From: Mesobacillus sp. AQ2
GTDB taxonomy: Bacteria > Bacillota > Bacilli > Bacillales > Cytobacillaceae
Length of the DNA stretch: 64,000 nucleotides
Direction: 5' to 3'
NCBI RefSeq assembly: GCF_030122805.1
Contig: NZ_CP126080.1
Coordinates: forward strand, 4,531,501-4,595,500
Shown: positions 15,701-23,718 of the stretch, piece after piece
Position numbering within the stretch: position 1 is the stretch's first letter
How the letters are laid out: each line of letters starts with the position of its first letter
Translations under genes and position numbers: made by a program
Notes under the pieces: generated by a model
What the model was told of the DNA's origin: nothing
Databases searched by the model: none
The model's input: only the letters and a program-made list of their open reading frames with translations

Positions 15701-18481
15701 GCCAAGAGCGTTGCTAAACTCGCTGATCAAGCCCAGGCTATTGTATTTGTATGTCAGTTTCGTTCCATCTGGACGAGTGTAAGTTGATGTGTTATCTGCT
15801 GCATTATAGGTCCACTTATGGACTCTGTCCATCTGGTCTACTGTTTCAACCAGGCGGTCCAGTTCATCGTATTTGAAGGTTTGAGTGCTTTCTTTTGGAC
15901 CTATGATTTTTTCGGTACGGCCTAATTCATCGTAATAGAATGAAGTGACCTGGTTCAGCGGATTTTTAATCGCCGTCAGGTTCCCTATCGCATTATAAGA
16001 ATAGGTAATCTTTCCTCCTGCAGGGTTGATTACCCCTGTTGCATGGCCGTTTTTATCATAATCATAACTCGTGACCTGTCCGAGAGCATTTTTCACTGTG
16101 GCGAGCTGCCCGCCAGGATGGTAAGTATACTCCTCGGTGGTTCCGTCACGGAGCGTCTTTTTATAAACCTGTCTAATAGAATCATATAAATAAGATTCTT
16201 TTGTGCCGTCCTCATATACTTTATCCTTTAATAAGCCAAGTCCGTTATAGACATACTGGACTGTCTGGCCATCAAAAGATTTCTCTTTTTTCAAACGCCC
16301 GATTGAATCATATTCATAGCTTTGTACTCTTCCTGCTGGATCAGTGATTGATGTAATCTGCTGGGAGTTATTGTACTTATAGCTGGTTGTGCGGCCAAGC
16401 TCATCCTTGATTGTGTCAACCAGGCCCTTTGAGTTATAAACATACTCGAGTGTACCCCGTGGCGATGTCACTTTCTCCGCCCCGTGCTCTCCATAAACAT
16501 AAGAGGTTGTACCCTCGATTGTTTTAAAGGTTTTCAGTCTGCCAAGTCCGTCCCAATCATAGGATATCACCTGGTTTCCTGGTGCCGTTACAGTTTTTAC
16601 CCTTCCAGTCTTGCTGTCATAGGAATAGACATATTGGTATCCTTTTGGGTTTGTAATGGTTTCCAGTTTGCCAGCGTTATCATACTTATGGGATGTCACC
16701 TGACCCAGCTGGTTGGTAATCGTCAGGATCCTGCCAGCCTTGTCATAGGAATACTGCAGCGTCTTCCCATCAGCATAGGTGATCTTAAGGAGATTCCCAT
16801 CCCCGTCATATTGATATTGCTCTCTATAGCCGTTAGGCTCCTGCATCGATTTGATGTGCCCAAGGCTGTCAAAAGTGTAGCTGGTGATTTCACCTTTTGC
16901 GTTCTTCGCCTGTTTCATGTTGCCAAAAGCGTCGTATTCGAAGGTGATTTGAGCGCCAGCAGAATCCTTCGCCCAAAGCATGCGGCCCTTGCTGTCGTGG
17001 CCATAAGTCGTAACAATTCCATTTTCCGTTTTCTTTGTTAATTTTCCGTTGGAATCGTAGTCATAAACGGTTGATTTTCCAGTGGATTCATTGATCGTTT
17101 TTGGCTGATTCCATAAGTCCTCATATGTATAGGTTGTGGTTACGCCAAATATGTCAGTCTTTGTCTTAATACGATCCTTATCATCATAGGAAAAGCTTTC
17201 TGTTCCTGTGCTGGAAATTTTCTTCGTTATCTTTCCATTATCGTTGTTTTCAAAGTTTGTCTGATATCCCAGCGGGTCAGTGACACGGACAGCCTTCTCT
17301 TTTGCAATATGATAAGTCCATGCTTCTCCTGCTGGATTTTGCTTAATGGTTTTCGTCAGTTTTCCTGAACCGTCAGTTGTATAAGAATAGCTATACAGGA
17401 CAGCGCCAGCAGGATTTTTCGCCGTTTTGACACGATTGTTGCTGTCATACGTGAATGAAGTGGTTTCCCCTTCACCATTTGTGATCCCTGAAATACGGCC
17501 GCCGTCATAAGAATAAGTGATTGATTTATTTCCTGGGTAGTTTACGTTTTCCAGTCTTCCAGAGCCATCATAAGAGAAGCTGATTTTACGGTTTTCTGGA
17601 TCAATCAGCTCACTGATATGGCTGCCTGACCATTTGATCTGGATCGTGCGGCCGTAATCGTCTGTCATCGTTTCAAGCTTGCCTTTATTGTCGTAACCGT
17701 ATTGAATGCTGTTGCCATAACGATCTGTTTGTTTGACCAATCTTCCGACTTTTTCGTCCTGGCCTTTTCTCCACGATGCATAGTAGCCATAATAGGTATA
17801 TTTTGTTTTATCAGCTGTTTCAACAACATACTCAAACTGGCTAATCCTTGTAAGCTTATCGCCATTGGCCGCTGTAATATACTCGCCCTTGTCAAGCTCA
17901 TAGTTTGTCATGGAGTCTTCATCGTATTCGGTCACATAGGCATTCGGATCTTTCTTGTCGAATGCGTAGCTTTGGGTGCTGCCGTCTAGGCGGCTTTCTC
18001 CCATTGAAAACTCGGCATACATTTCGAGTCTTGATTCCAGTGATGTGGTCCAGCCTTTCCCAAAAGGACCATCTTCGGTATTATTGCTGGAGTAATCTCT
18101 CTTGATGCCAAACGGACGCAATACTTCCGGAACAAGAATATCTTCTTCCTTCAGTTCCAAATATCCGTTTTCGATGTTGATAGGTGGTTCAGCAGTCGTG
18201 TTTGCAGGCGGCGGTGCCTGCTGCTGCTTTCGTGGAGCCACCTGGCTGTTTGGAATTTCCGGTGAAGTATTTGGCACCGGGGGCTTGATTCCCTGGGCTG
18301 GATTGTTGACCGGCTGATGCTGGTCGATTTCCGGCAGCAGGCCAAGAAGGTTCTCAGGATTCGAATAAAACTCCTGTTCAAAAGCCTTCTTCTCAGCAAA
18401 TGCCTGTGCTGGATAGACCCCAACACTACTGAATAGGATGATTGCAGATAAAAATATTACGGTAAATCTTTTAAAATACAT
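9710..18481 (-). CDS. WapA-like RHS/YD-repeat polymorphic toxin, 2,923 residues
   Basis: A very large secreted contact-toxin-like protein. Residues 1-29 form a Sec signal peptide ending in PAQAFA. From about 110 to 1850 run dozens of YD repeats (Y-x-Y-D, GRL, DPLG), which build the hollow RHS shell. Residues about 1850-2110 are a Lys/Glu/Ser/Gly-rich low-complexity insert with one hydrophobic amphipathic stretch. The RHS core ends with RFMSEDTYPGD and QWDPTGH near 2475. The tip of about 450 residues has a Gly/Ala-rich pre-toxin region and a C-terminal domain with PVVYIERNGVKLIENTRSSLALKRAGI-like sequence, resembling ParB-type toxin folds; the activity is inferred. GGAG lies five bases before the ATG inside a hairpin, and a c-di-GMP riboswitch precedes it. 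Confidence 0.93.
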   Translation of the reverse strand: MYFKRFTVIFLSAIILFSSVGVYPAQAFAEKKAFEQEFYSNPENLLGLLPEIDQHQPVNNPAQGIKPPVPNTSPEIPNSQVAPRKQQQAPPPANTTAEPPINIENGYLELKEEDILVPEVLRPFGIKRDYSSNNTEDGPFGKGWTTSLESRLEMYAEFSMGESRLDGSTQSYAFDKKDPNAYVTEYDEDSMTNYELDKGEYITAANGDKLTRISQFEYVVETADKTKYTYYGYYASWRKGQDEKVGRLVKQTDRYGNSIQYGYDNKGKLETMTDDYGRTIQIKWSGSHISELIDPENRKISFSYDGSGRLENVNYPGNKSITYSYDGGRISGITNGEGETTSFTYDSNNRVKTAKNPAGAVLYSYSYTTDGSGKLTKTIKQNPAGEAWTYHIAKEKAVRVTDPLGYQTNFENNDNGKITKKISSTGTESFSYDDKDRIKTKTDIFGVTTTYTYEDLWNQPKTINESTGKSTVYDYDSNGKLTKKTENGIVTTYGHDSKGRMLWAKDSAGAQITFEYDAFGNMKQAKNAKGEITSYTFDSLGHIKSMQEPNGYREQYQYDGDGNLLKITYADGKTLQYSYDKAGRILTITNQLGQVTSHKYDNAGKLETITNPKGYQYVYSYDSKTGRVKTVTAPGNQVISYDWDGLGRLKTFKTIEGTTSYVYGEHGAEKVTSPRGTLEYVYNSKGLVDTIKDELGRTTSYKYNNSQQITSITDPAGRVQSYEYDSIGRLKKEKSFDGQTVQYVYNGLGLLKDKVYEDGTKESYLYDSIRQVYKKTLRDGTTEEYTYHPGGQLATVKNALGQVTSYDYDKNGHATGVINPAGGKITYSYNAIGNLTAIKNPLNQVTSFYYDELGRTEKIIGPKESTQTFKYDELDRLVETVDQMDRVHKWTYNAADNTSTYTRPDGTKLTYKYNSLGLISEFSNALGEKTAWTYDKAGRPTIIEDALGQKTQFYYNVLDQVTRETRPDNAVTEYKYNDAGRLYEAINPLGQKTTLSYDSFGRVTKSEDIKGATSYTYDVMGRTLTMTNPLKQTMTWAYDKLGRVKEMVDPLQGKTEYQYNPLGQAELVTQPNGAEQKMKYDALGRVTSMTDPLGNNTSYQYDEFGNVKTVTDALGQNSEMEYSLAGELLSVTDPAGNKTQYQYDKLGQLIKTINALNQATSYEYDQAGRLKQAIMPNGAVTSHNYDALGRNIETIDPMAGVTKYQYDEVGNILETVDPMGKSSSFDYDALGRLVSETDRRGKTTKYEFSDQAGIVKVTDPTGAVISQKFDALQNLIEETNPLGNKTFYKYDPLNRLTEVKDALGNIEKTTYDSVGNVLSAVDKNGHATSYEYDLAGNMTSMTNPADGKISYQYDKLNRLAAQSNPDGGKSAYKYDKLGNLVQEIDPEGGIWAYEYDAIGRNTKAIDPLMRATKYKFDSAGNLEVLTDPAGGETGFKYDLLSRTLEKTNPAGETWKYTYNKVGYLLEETNPLGFKTKYTYDAEGNVLSETDPLEHQVSYQYDEIGRPVQVTDAKGYKTHWEYDKAGNMLTVNNQVGAVTSYKYDPLNRLVEEISPQGNTRKYEYDKAGNLVKETDPLGYNTSYQYNSLNRLSKVEDALKGTAQYEYDKLGQMIKQTDPNGNMRSWQYNLNGQVSKETNPLGKQTQYSYDPAGQLGSVTMPNGNTVAYQYSQLSQVKSADYGDEKINYQYDKAGRLSELSSPASHEKYQYDAMGRMTLQDNVKLEKQLQFKYDAVGNMLQVTNSEDRTTAYTYDERNQMSSVTDPDENVTSFKFDGLGREIKRSMANGNTIARSYDKDGNLSEIENKNSDGVFSSFAYQYDKNGNRTAQIEEDGAATKYSYDALNRLTEVIYPKEKIKGLRNEPDTPSDGSKKPGKISESIESGIESIESGMKKIQEKIVALPLIGDMIGGSEEKDATGTSVSESENPENGKVGKEEALDSTLDSSNAEDEVKEAAASSDSKDKKTEEEKNENKIIAFIKEKIKAAAEAIGRFFKNLWESIVSFFSGSKAEAAKADVSETAPGSEKGQKNKEPNASDEKKAKEEKTTGKPEEKTTGETKDKGKSPAREDKNKSDKGNNPNKGGKDSSEKGKGKPAEKEKPSKGKENNGKNNKSPLSCGPDGNIELDLSNGPVDNLPDYLVNPQSKVKYTYDAAGNRLTMTDDEGTSEYTYNAMNQLQTAGKERYEYDDNGNVISKTNSEGKVQYSYNNRDQLTLAEFEDESYVGYSYDGMGRRIYREEMSWKDFDGLKKGQEKGKGNENSKGKAKVKANCNDNAKSGNGPFNNPGQGKKLGLYKKYGENGKDHVYHKETTYLYEGLSNVLHKEYSATGSPYAEYYNGPDNQIVSRKMFGMHGLSNPAHDPALKTTGGMLYYQYDGTRAVSEVTDRHGDMIERYRYDAFGSIFTGTTTPYNYHGYTGMRYDGKSGLVDMNARWYNPGTARFMSEDTYPGDVSQTQTLNRYAYVMNNPVNQWDPTGHMAEDLFGAAVPAWVKAGETNLIQVGTNTHEYWEPVYPGTSPKPVPSEIMLVNTSTAKDGITDTYQQSFTTTWYYQYTTILIQDDIFKRLHDPREQSFSETETYQWDVFISAEEIAKGNQEKIRAMVGFPVDAKLVSVDVSLPQAYDRFLQKELAKLAKVTQPETPKAPKPEKNWWDIGLGALQVVGGAAEAVGGAALAVFTAPTVAGALAGSYMIVDGYYNMKAGINQMRNGFIGEKRYDTTHGLEEAFASLGAMTGHETLGRGTYYAVSILNPLSVSGKINSGVNISKAVTSTTKSLKAVDTATKEAPLLRMDLQTFAKNPSDDLAAKGKGNAKFTQTTASPNFSQEGKFAGKTIGEVSGMIRNGQINVKDVPVVYIERNGVKLIENTRSSLALKRAGIAESDWNLVNKTGDSVIEAKITERLLRNGLDNYGTDVLRITGVGKNASSLK

Positions 18482-18486
18482 AAAAA

Positions 18487-18550
18487 CTCCTTTCTTTCCG
18501 TCTGTAAAAGGGCATACTTCGCCTTTTGGTTACCGGTAAAAAAGGAGTTT
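18487..18550 (-). promoter_or_regulatory. Hairpin that can hide the RHS ribosome site
   Basis: On the minus strand AAACTCCTTT (18550-18541) is the exact complement of AAAGGAGTTT (18493-18484), which contains the GGAG ribosome site. Between them a second hairpin can form from AAAAGGC and GCCCTTTT. The element sits between the riboswitch aptamer and the start codon, as an expression platform would. Translation control is the simplest reading; the T-run after the second strand also leaves room for termination. Confidence 0.75.
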
Positions 18551-18555
18551 ACTAG

Positions 18556-18652
18556 GATGAATGATTCACGGCAACCCAGCCGCCATAATAGGATATACCC
18601 ACCTTAGGCCTGAAGCTTTGCGTCCCCGCCTTTCAACGGGTTTGCCTTTTAC
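18556..18652 (-). ncRNA. Cyclic-di-GMP-I (GEMM) riboswitch upstream of the RHS gene
   Basis: Read on the minus strand, the leader contains GGCAAACC, a GAAA tetraloop stem, GGGGACGCAAAGC, then GGCCTAAGG and, after a variable arm, GGCGGCTGGGTTGCCG. These are the conserved blocks of the GEMM-I aptamer in the right order and spacing, including the GGACGCAAAGC segment with the nucleotides that contact the ligand and the tetraloop-receptor partners. It lies about 80 bases upstream of the RHS start codon with no gene between. It ties toxin production to the c-di-GMP level, which in Bacillaceae relates to motility and sessile growth. Confidence 0.93.
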
Positions 18653-18666
18653 TTGAATAGTTATAA

Positions 18667-18686
18667 AGTTATAGTTCAATATAACT
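18667..18686. promoter_or_regulatory. Inverted repeat just upstream of the riboswitch
   Basis: AGTTATA (18667-18673) and TATAACT (18680-18686) form a perfect 7-bp inverted repeat with a six-base spacer, about 15 bases upstream of the aptamer, where the promoter should lie. It may be an operator; I could not settle the -35/-10 boxes. Confidence 0.4.
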
Positions 18687-18753
18687 ATACTACATTATTT
18701 TACAAATTCTGATTATTTTTTATAAAATAGGACAATTTTCCTAATTATTGTCG

Positions 18754-18795
18754 AAAAAAAGAATCCAGAGGATGGATTCCTCTGGATTCTTTTTC
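18754..18795. terminator. Strong bidirectional terminator after the Ig-like gene
   Basis: GAATCCAGAGGA (18761-18772) pairs perfectly with TCCTCTGGATTC (18778-18789), flanked by an A-run on the left and a T-run on the right. It ends the long T7SS/kinase/Ig-like transcript and separates it from the RHS unit. Confidence 0.92.
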
Positions 18796-18796
18796 T

Positions 18797-21700
18797 TTAT
18801 TCTTCAACTTTCATCCTTCTTCTGCGTATCACTACCGTAGTTGCGGCAACTACAAGACCTACTACTCCGGCCAGTGTACCGCCAAGCAAAGGTTTATTTT
18901 CATAAAACTTCACCAATGCTCCCTTTTCGACGATTTCAAATGAAATGACTGTTGTTTTTTCATTGCCTGCTTCGTCATATGCGGTAACTGCGATTTCGTA
19001 AGGCTTGATTTCAGCCAATTTGGTTTTGATTACTTTGTAGCCATTTTCTTCTAATACGTCCCCTTCGAACATTTCGCCGTTAATCATGACAGATTTTATT
19101 TTGTCATTCGGGTTATCGAGGCGGATGGCGATGTCAACAGGGTCATAGTATTTTTCTTTATTTTTCACACCTTCATAAACTACCTTTGGCGCGGTTTTGT
19201 CGATAATGAACTCGACGCTCAGCTGCTGGATGTTGCCTGCCTTATCCTTTACTTCGAAGAACATGACGTGCTTTCCTTCTTCCTTGATCGGGTCGCCAGC
19301 TTCATATGGTTTTCCATCAAGCATCATCGCAATGATGTCATAAGAACTCATGTCCTCGATCAAAAGCTGAGGCAGAAGGTCGGTGTTGAAATACTTATTC
19401 GAAATCGGCTCTTTGAACTTGATGACTGGCGATGTTTTATCGATTGTGAAGACAATCGTTCTTGATGAAATATTATTCGCCAGGTCTGTTACGACTGCTT
19501 TTAAAATATAATCCTGTTCGTATTCAAGCTTTGTTCCGTTTTCGAATGTCTTGCCGTTCAAGGTTACGGATGTCTTGCTGCTATCCAGATGGATGTCTGA
19601 ATACGTCACTTTCGGCGCAATGTTTTTATTGAAGAATCCATCGAGTACGCCGGAAATATTCAGCATTGGCTTTGTAGTATCAAGTGTGAAGCCTATTTCC
19701 AGTGTTGATTCATTGCCGGCTTTGTCGCGAGCAAGAACCTTGTATGTGTATTTCATTTCCTTTGCTGCAACAGGGATGTTTCTGCCAAGGTTTGCGCCGT
19801 TGTTCAGAGTAGCCGATACGATCATATCCTCTGCTTCATCCAGGGCAAACTCTGGAGTGAATACTTCATTGATATACTCGCCATTCTTAATGACACGATT
19901 CTGTCCTTTAAACTTCGGCGTAATGACAGGCTTCGTCTTATCGATGGTGAACTTCATCGTCTTGCTGAAGCTGTTGCCTGCTTTGTCGGTTGCTTCAACC
20001 AGGATGTTGTATTCACCTTCTCCGCTGAAGTTGTGGCGGAAGGAAGCGAGATCTCCATTAACAGAGAAGCCGCCAGCGTTATATCTTGCACCGTTTCTAG
20101 TCACAGCGATTCTGTTGATATCCAGGTTTACGTCCTTGATTGTAGCGTTAACAGGTTTATCAACATTGTAATAGGCGTTATTTTCGACACCAGTGATGTC
20201 AATTTCAGGTTTGGTCTTATCGATTGTAAAGGTCCTTTTTTCAGTGATTGGACCGTTACCGGCTTTGTCCTCTGCAGTCGCGAGGATTGTGTATAGGCCG
20301 TCCCTGGTAAAATTGTAGCCCAGCTTCGAAAGTTTTCCGCTGTTCTTCCATGTACCAATAGGGAATGCAGCTCCATCTTTCGTCGCGCTGATGCTCACAT
20401 TGTTCGTTTTATAATTCAGTTCGTCAATCGAGATGGTGACATATTTGCTTTCAGGATTGAAAGAGTTATTTTCTGCTCCATCGATTTTTACGATTGGATT
20501 GGTTTTGTCGATGATGAAAGCAAGTTGATCATGTCTCTTTGAATTGCCGGCTTTGTCGGTTGACTTTAGGTTGATGATATATTTGCCTTCTTCAAAGAAT
20601 GTATAGCTATTTACCGCAACTGTTTTTGAATCAGCAAGCAACTTTAACTTGCCAACATTGTACGGCTTACCATTTTTCTCAACGTTTAGTTCTGTGTTTG
20701 AAAGATTGATATTGCGGTCTTCAACTTTCATTTTGACCAGCATGTTCTTTCTGTAGTCATTACCATCTTGAATCTCTGTCGCTAGTTCTACTTTAGGCTC
20801 TGTCTTGTCAATCGTGAACTTGAGAGTTTTCATATCAGCACGATTTCCAGCTGCATCTTCTGATTTAACAATGATTTCATAGTCATTATCAACTTCAAAC
20901 CTGTGCTTTAAAATTGTTTCTTGATCAACGTTTTCCCACTTAACAGGATACTTGACCTTTTCCCCATTCACTTTAAACTCGATTTCCACTTTATTATTTT
21001 CAAAGTTTCGCTCGTTTACCTGGATTTTAATCTCTCGGTCTTTGTTATTGAACGAATTATCTTCAGCGCCAGTAATTTTAATTTCCGGCTGAGTATCGTC
21101 CACAGTGAAAGTCCTTTTCATGGTTGACTGGTTTCCTGCTTTATCCGTTGCTATGACGGTGAATTCGTAGTTTCCGTCGCCTTTGAATGTGTAGTCATTT
21201 GTAGTTTTTTCACCCTTATCGGTCCAGGAAAGTTTTTGTTTCTCCCCACCATTTATCTTGTAATAGACCTCTACATTCATGTATTCATGGTTATGCTCAT
21301 CAACCTGGACCTTAATCAAGTTTCCGCCCTTTACAAAGTCCCTATCTTTTATTCCACTTAAAGTAAGCTCCGGTTTCGCCTTATCAATCGTGAAAGATAT
21401 CGGCTTAATGGCATAGCTATTTCCCTTTTTGTCATAGCCTGAGAATTCTAACTTATAGTCTCCCTCTTCTTCAAAAGACAGGACCTGGTAAGCAGTTTTC
21501 AGTCTACCTTTATTTTCTTTTGTCCACTTGTCATATTCAACAATTGTCCCGTCTTCTTTTGTGACTTTCAGCAGGGACTTGCTCAGGTCAAGTGTTAAGT
21601 CTTCTATGGTGAAGGTCGCATCCTTCAATCCTGGGTAATGGCCACTTTGCTGCAGGTTTTCTACCGTTAGCTTCGGTTCATTCTGGTCAATCGTGAAAGT

Positions 21701-23704
21701 GATTGCTGAATCATTCACCGGTCTATTTGTTGCTTTGTCCTGGATGTCAAAACGGATTTCATAGTTACCGTCAGCATTGTAGCTATACTTATATAGTGCG
21801 CCTTCAAGGTCACCTTCTTTTATCTTCTCGATTACCGGTTTAGCCTTTAAGTCCTCACCGTCACGCCAGACAGAGATCATTGTATTATCAAAATCAAAGT
21901 TCTCGTCCGTCACCTTGATGGTGAATTCCTGTTTTCCGCCGTAGTCTTCACCATCATTTAAATCCTGGATTTCAAGGATAGGAGGTTTTTGATCCATGAT
22001 AAAAGTGAATGGACCTTTAGAGTTCGGGTTATTGAAGAAATCATTTGCTGTCACTTCAACACTGTATTTGCCATCTTCTTTAAAAATATGTTTTGTGTAA
22101 GCTGTGAATAGAAATTGTGTAAATGGATCATGTTTAACTTCTGCACCATCTTTTTTTATGGTTAGAGACTTTTCAATCAGGGTTAAATCTGTGACGGAAA
22201 AATCAATTTGAGTATCCTTGTTAAAATACTTGCCTTGAAGTTGTTCATTTTCCAGACTTCCCGCCTTCATCGAGATGATAGGGCCGGATTCCTTATCGAT
22301 TTTAAACTTGGCAGTCTCGTTTATTTCATTGCCAGCTTTATCGATGGCATTTGATTGAATGGTATATTCACCTTCTTCAGACGCTGTGAATGTTGTTTTA
22401 CCATTACCATTCCTTGTCGAGACGTCCTTTTTATCTCCGTTGGCATACTGCAATTTCACCGTTACATTAGAAGATTGTATGTTAGCTTCATCCAGTGCGA
22501 TCTCAACTTCCATATTCTCATCGCTTTGCAAGCTATAAGCCTTATCTTTCTCGAAACTGTAAGTGAATTCAGGCTTTGTATTATCAACCACGAAAGAATA
22601 TGAGACGGGGTCATGGAGAATCCCCTTATTGTGATGGTCCTTAACGGTTACTTTGACTAAATAAATTCCGTCCGGATTTGCAGTACCACCCTTTGTGAGA
22701 TCATACTCGAATATTTCTGTTGTTCTTTTTGTAGGAACCATTTGCTGCGCGGGAAGTTCCTCACCATCTTTGATAATGACCAGACTTGCTTCCCCAATCA
22801 AAATTTCACTGTCAACCTTGACACCAATTCGCTTTGCTATTGCATAATCCTTGATGACTTTTCCCCCATCTGTCATGTTAAACACAGATACTTTTGGTTC
22901 ATTTCCAGGCTTTGATACTGTCAAATAGAAAATTTTTGATACTTCGTTTCCTGCTTTGTCTTTTGCTTCAATGGTTACTTCATAATTGCCGTTTTCTTTA
23001 AAAAGGATATCCTTTGTATACTTTCCAGTTTCCGCAACATCAGCTGTAAATACCACTGCCGCTTCATCATTCTTTTTCTTGGAGATCTTAATCGAATTCG
23101 GTAAAAGGTTTACTTCATTCACTTCTGCCGTTAAAGTAACATCTTTTGTGTAAAAATCATCGTTAACGGAGCCATCAGGACCATTTAACTCTGCTGCAGG
23201 TTTTGTAATGTCACGATGGACAGCAAAGGAACTTGCTGAAGCAGGATTTTTCCATTTTTCAAGATGTGCTATATCAATGTTGATCTTTACAGCCCCGTCA
23301 GCAGCCACTGGAACGGTAATATTGTATAACCCCGTAAAAGCTTCACCTATTCCCTGAGGAGTAACAGCTATATTATTAATGGAGTTTTCTCCTTGTGTTG
23401 CCGAAACTGTGATAGGCTTATCAACGTCTGGGTTTATATTAGATTTGTCTTCAATTCTTCCATAATCATCTTGCAAATCGACAACAAAGGAAATATTCTC
23501 TTTGTTTGTCCACAGAGTCCCCAAAGGCTGTGATTTCATCTCCCATTGTTGGCCATCAAAAGAAATATACCTTTTGGGCTCTGTCTGCTCCGACAGAACC
23601 TTTCCATTTAAAATCAAAACCGAAGAAATTAACACCAGCACGAGTGGAAGAGCGATTGCCCATTTATTTCGGGGCTTCTTTTTCTTTTTCCTAGGTTCAA
23701 GCAT
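18797..23704 (-). CDS. Giant membrane-anchored Ig-like repeat protein, 1,635 residues
   Basis: An N-terminal hydrophobic segment (about residues 14-33, WAIALPLVLVLISSVLILNG) follows a cluster of Lys/Arg. A C-terminal helix (about 1606-1627, LAGVVGLVVAATTVVI) is followed by RRRRMK, so both ends are in or at the membrane and the rest is outside. The body is a chain of about 14-15 Ig-like domains of roughly 90-100 residues, each ending in a variant of EATDKAGN...F.IDKTKP. This matches bacterial Ig-like stalk proteins. There is no LPXTG. It starts 14 bases after the 23719 gene, on the transcript of the kinase, phosphatase and FHA genes, and ends at a strong terminator. A long extracellular stalk for the secretion locus is an inference. 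Confidence 0.85.
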   Translation of the reverse strand: MLEPRKKKKKPRNKWAIALPLVLVLISSVLILNGKVLSEQTEPKRYISFDGQQWEMKSQPLGTLWTNKENISFVVDLQDDYGRIEDKSNINPDVDKPITVSATQGENSINNIAVTPQGIGEAFTGLYNITVPVAADGAVKINIDIAHLEKWKNPASASSFAVHRDITKPAAELNGPDGSVNDDFYTKDVTLTAEVNEVNLLPNSIKISKKKNDEAAVVFTADVAETGKYTKDILFKENGNYEVTIEAKDKAGNEVSKIFYLTVSKPGNEPKVSVFNMTDGGKVIKDYAIAKRIGVKVDSEILIGEASLVIIKDGEELPAQQMVPTKRTTEIFEYDLTKGGTANPDGIYLVKVTVKDHHNKGILHDPVSYSFVVDNTKPEFTYSFEKDKAYSLQSDENMEVEIALDEANIQSSNVTVKLQYANGDKKDVSTRNGNGKTTFTASEEGEYTIQSNAIDKAGNEINETAKFKIDKESGPIISMKAGSLENEQLQGKYFNKDTQIDFSVTDLTLIEKSLTIKKDGAEVKHDPFTQFLFTAYTKHIFKEDGKYSVEVTANDFFNNPNSKGPFTFIMDQKPPILEIQDLNDGEDYGGKQEFTIKVTDENFDFDNTMISVWRDGEDLKAKPVIEKIKEGDLEGALYKYSYNADGNYEIRFDIQDKATNRPVNDSAITFTIDQNEPKLTVENLQQSGHYPGLKDATFTIEDLTLDLSKSLLKVTKEDGTIVEYDKWTKENKGRLKTAYQVLSFEEEGDYKLEFSGYDKKGNSYAIKPISFTIDKAKPELTLSGIKDRDFVKGGNLIKVQVDEHNHEYMNVEVYYKINGGEKQKLSWTDKGEKTTNDYTFKGDGNYEFTVIATDKAGNQSTMKRTFTVDDTQPEIKITGAEDNSFNNKDREIKIQVNERNFENNKVEIEFKVNGEKVKYPVKWENVDQETILKHRFEVDNDYEIIVKSEDAAGNRADMKTLKFTIDKTEPKVELATEIQDGNDYRKNMLVKMKVEDRNINLSNTELNVEKNGKPYNVGKLKLLADSKTVAVNSYTFFEEGKYIINLKSTDKAGNSKRHDQLAFIIDKTNPIVKIDGAENNSFNPESKYVTISIDELNYKTNNVSISATKDGAAFPIGTWKNSGKLSKLGYNFTRDGLYTILATAEDKAGNGPITEKRTFTIDKTKPEIDITGVENNAYYNVDKPVNATIKDVNLDINRIAVTRNGARYNAGGFSVNGDLASFRHNFSGEGEYNILVEATDKAGNSFSKTMKFTIDKTKPVITPKFKGQNRVIKNGEYINEVFTPEFALDEAEDMIVSATLNNGANLGRNIPVAAKEMKYTYKVLARDKAGNESTLEIGFTLDTTKPMLNISGVLDGFFNKNIAPKVTYSDIHLDSSKTSVTLNGKTFENGTKLEYEQDYILKAVVTDLANNISSRTIVFTIDKTSPVIKFKEPISNKYFNTDLLPQLLIEDMSSYDIIAMMLDGKPYEAGDPIKEEGKHVMFFEVKDKAGNIQQLSVEFIIDKTAPKVVYEGVKNKEKYYDPVDIAIRLDNPNDKIKSVMINGEMFEGDVLEENGYKVIKTKLAEIKPYEIAVTAYDEAGNEKTTVISFEIVEKGALVKFYENKPLLGGTLAGVVGLVVAATTVVIRRRRMKVEE

Positions 23705-23718
23705 CTCTTTTTCTCCTT

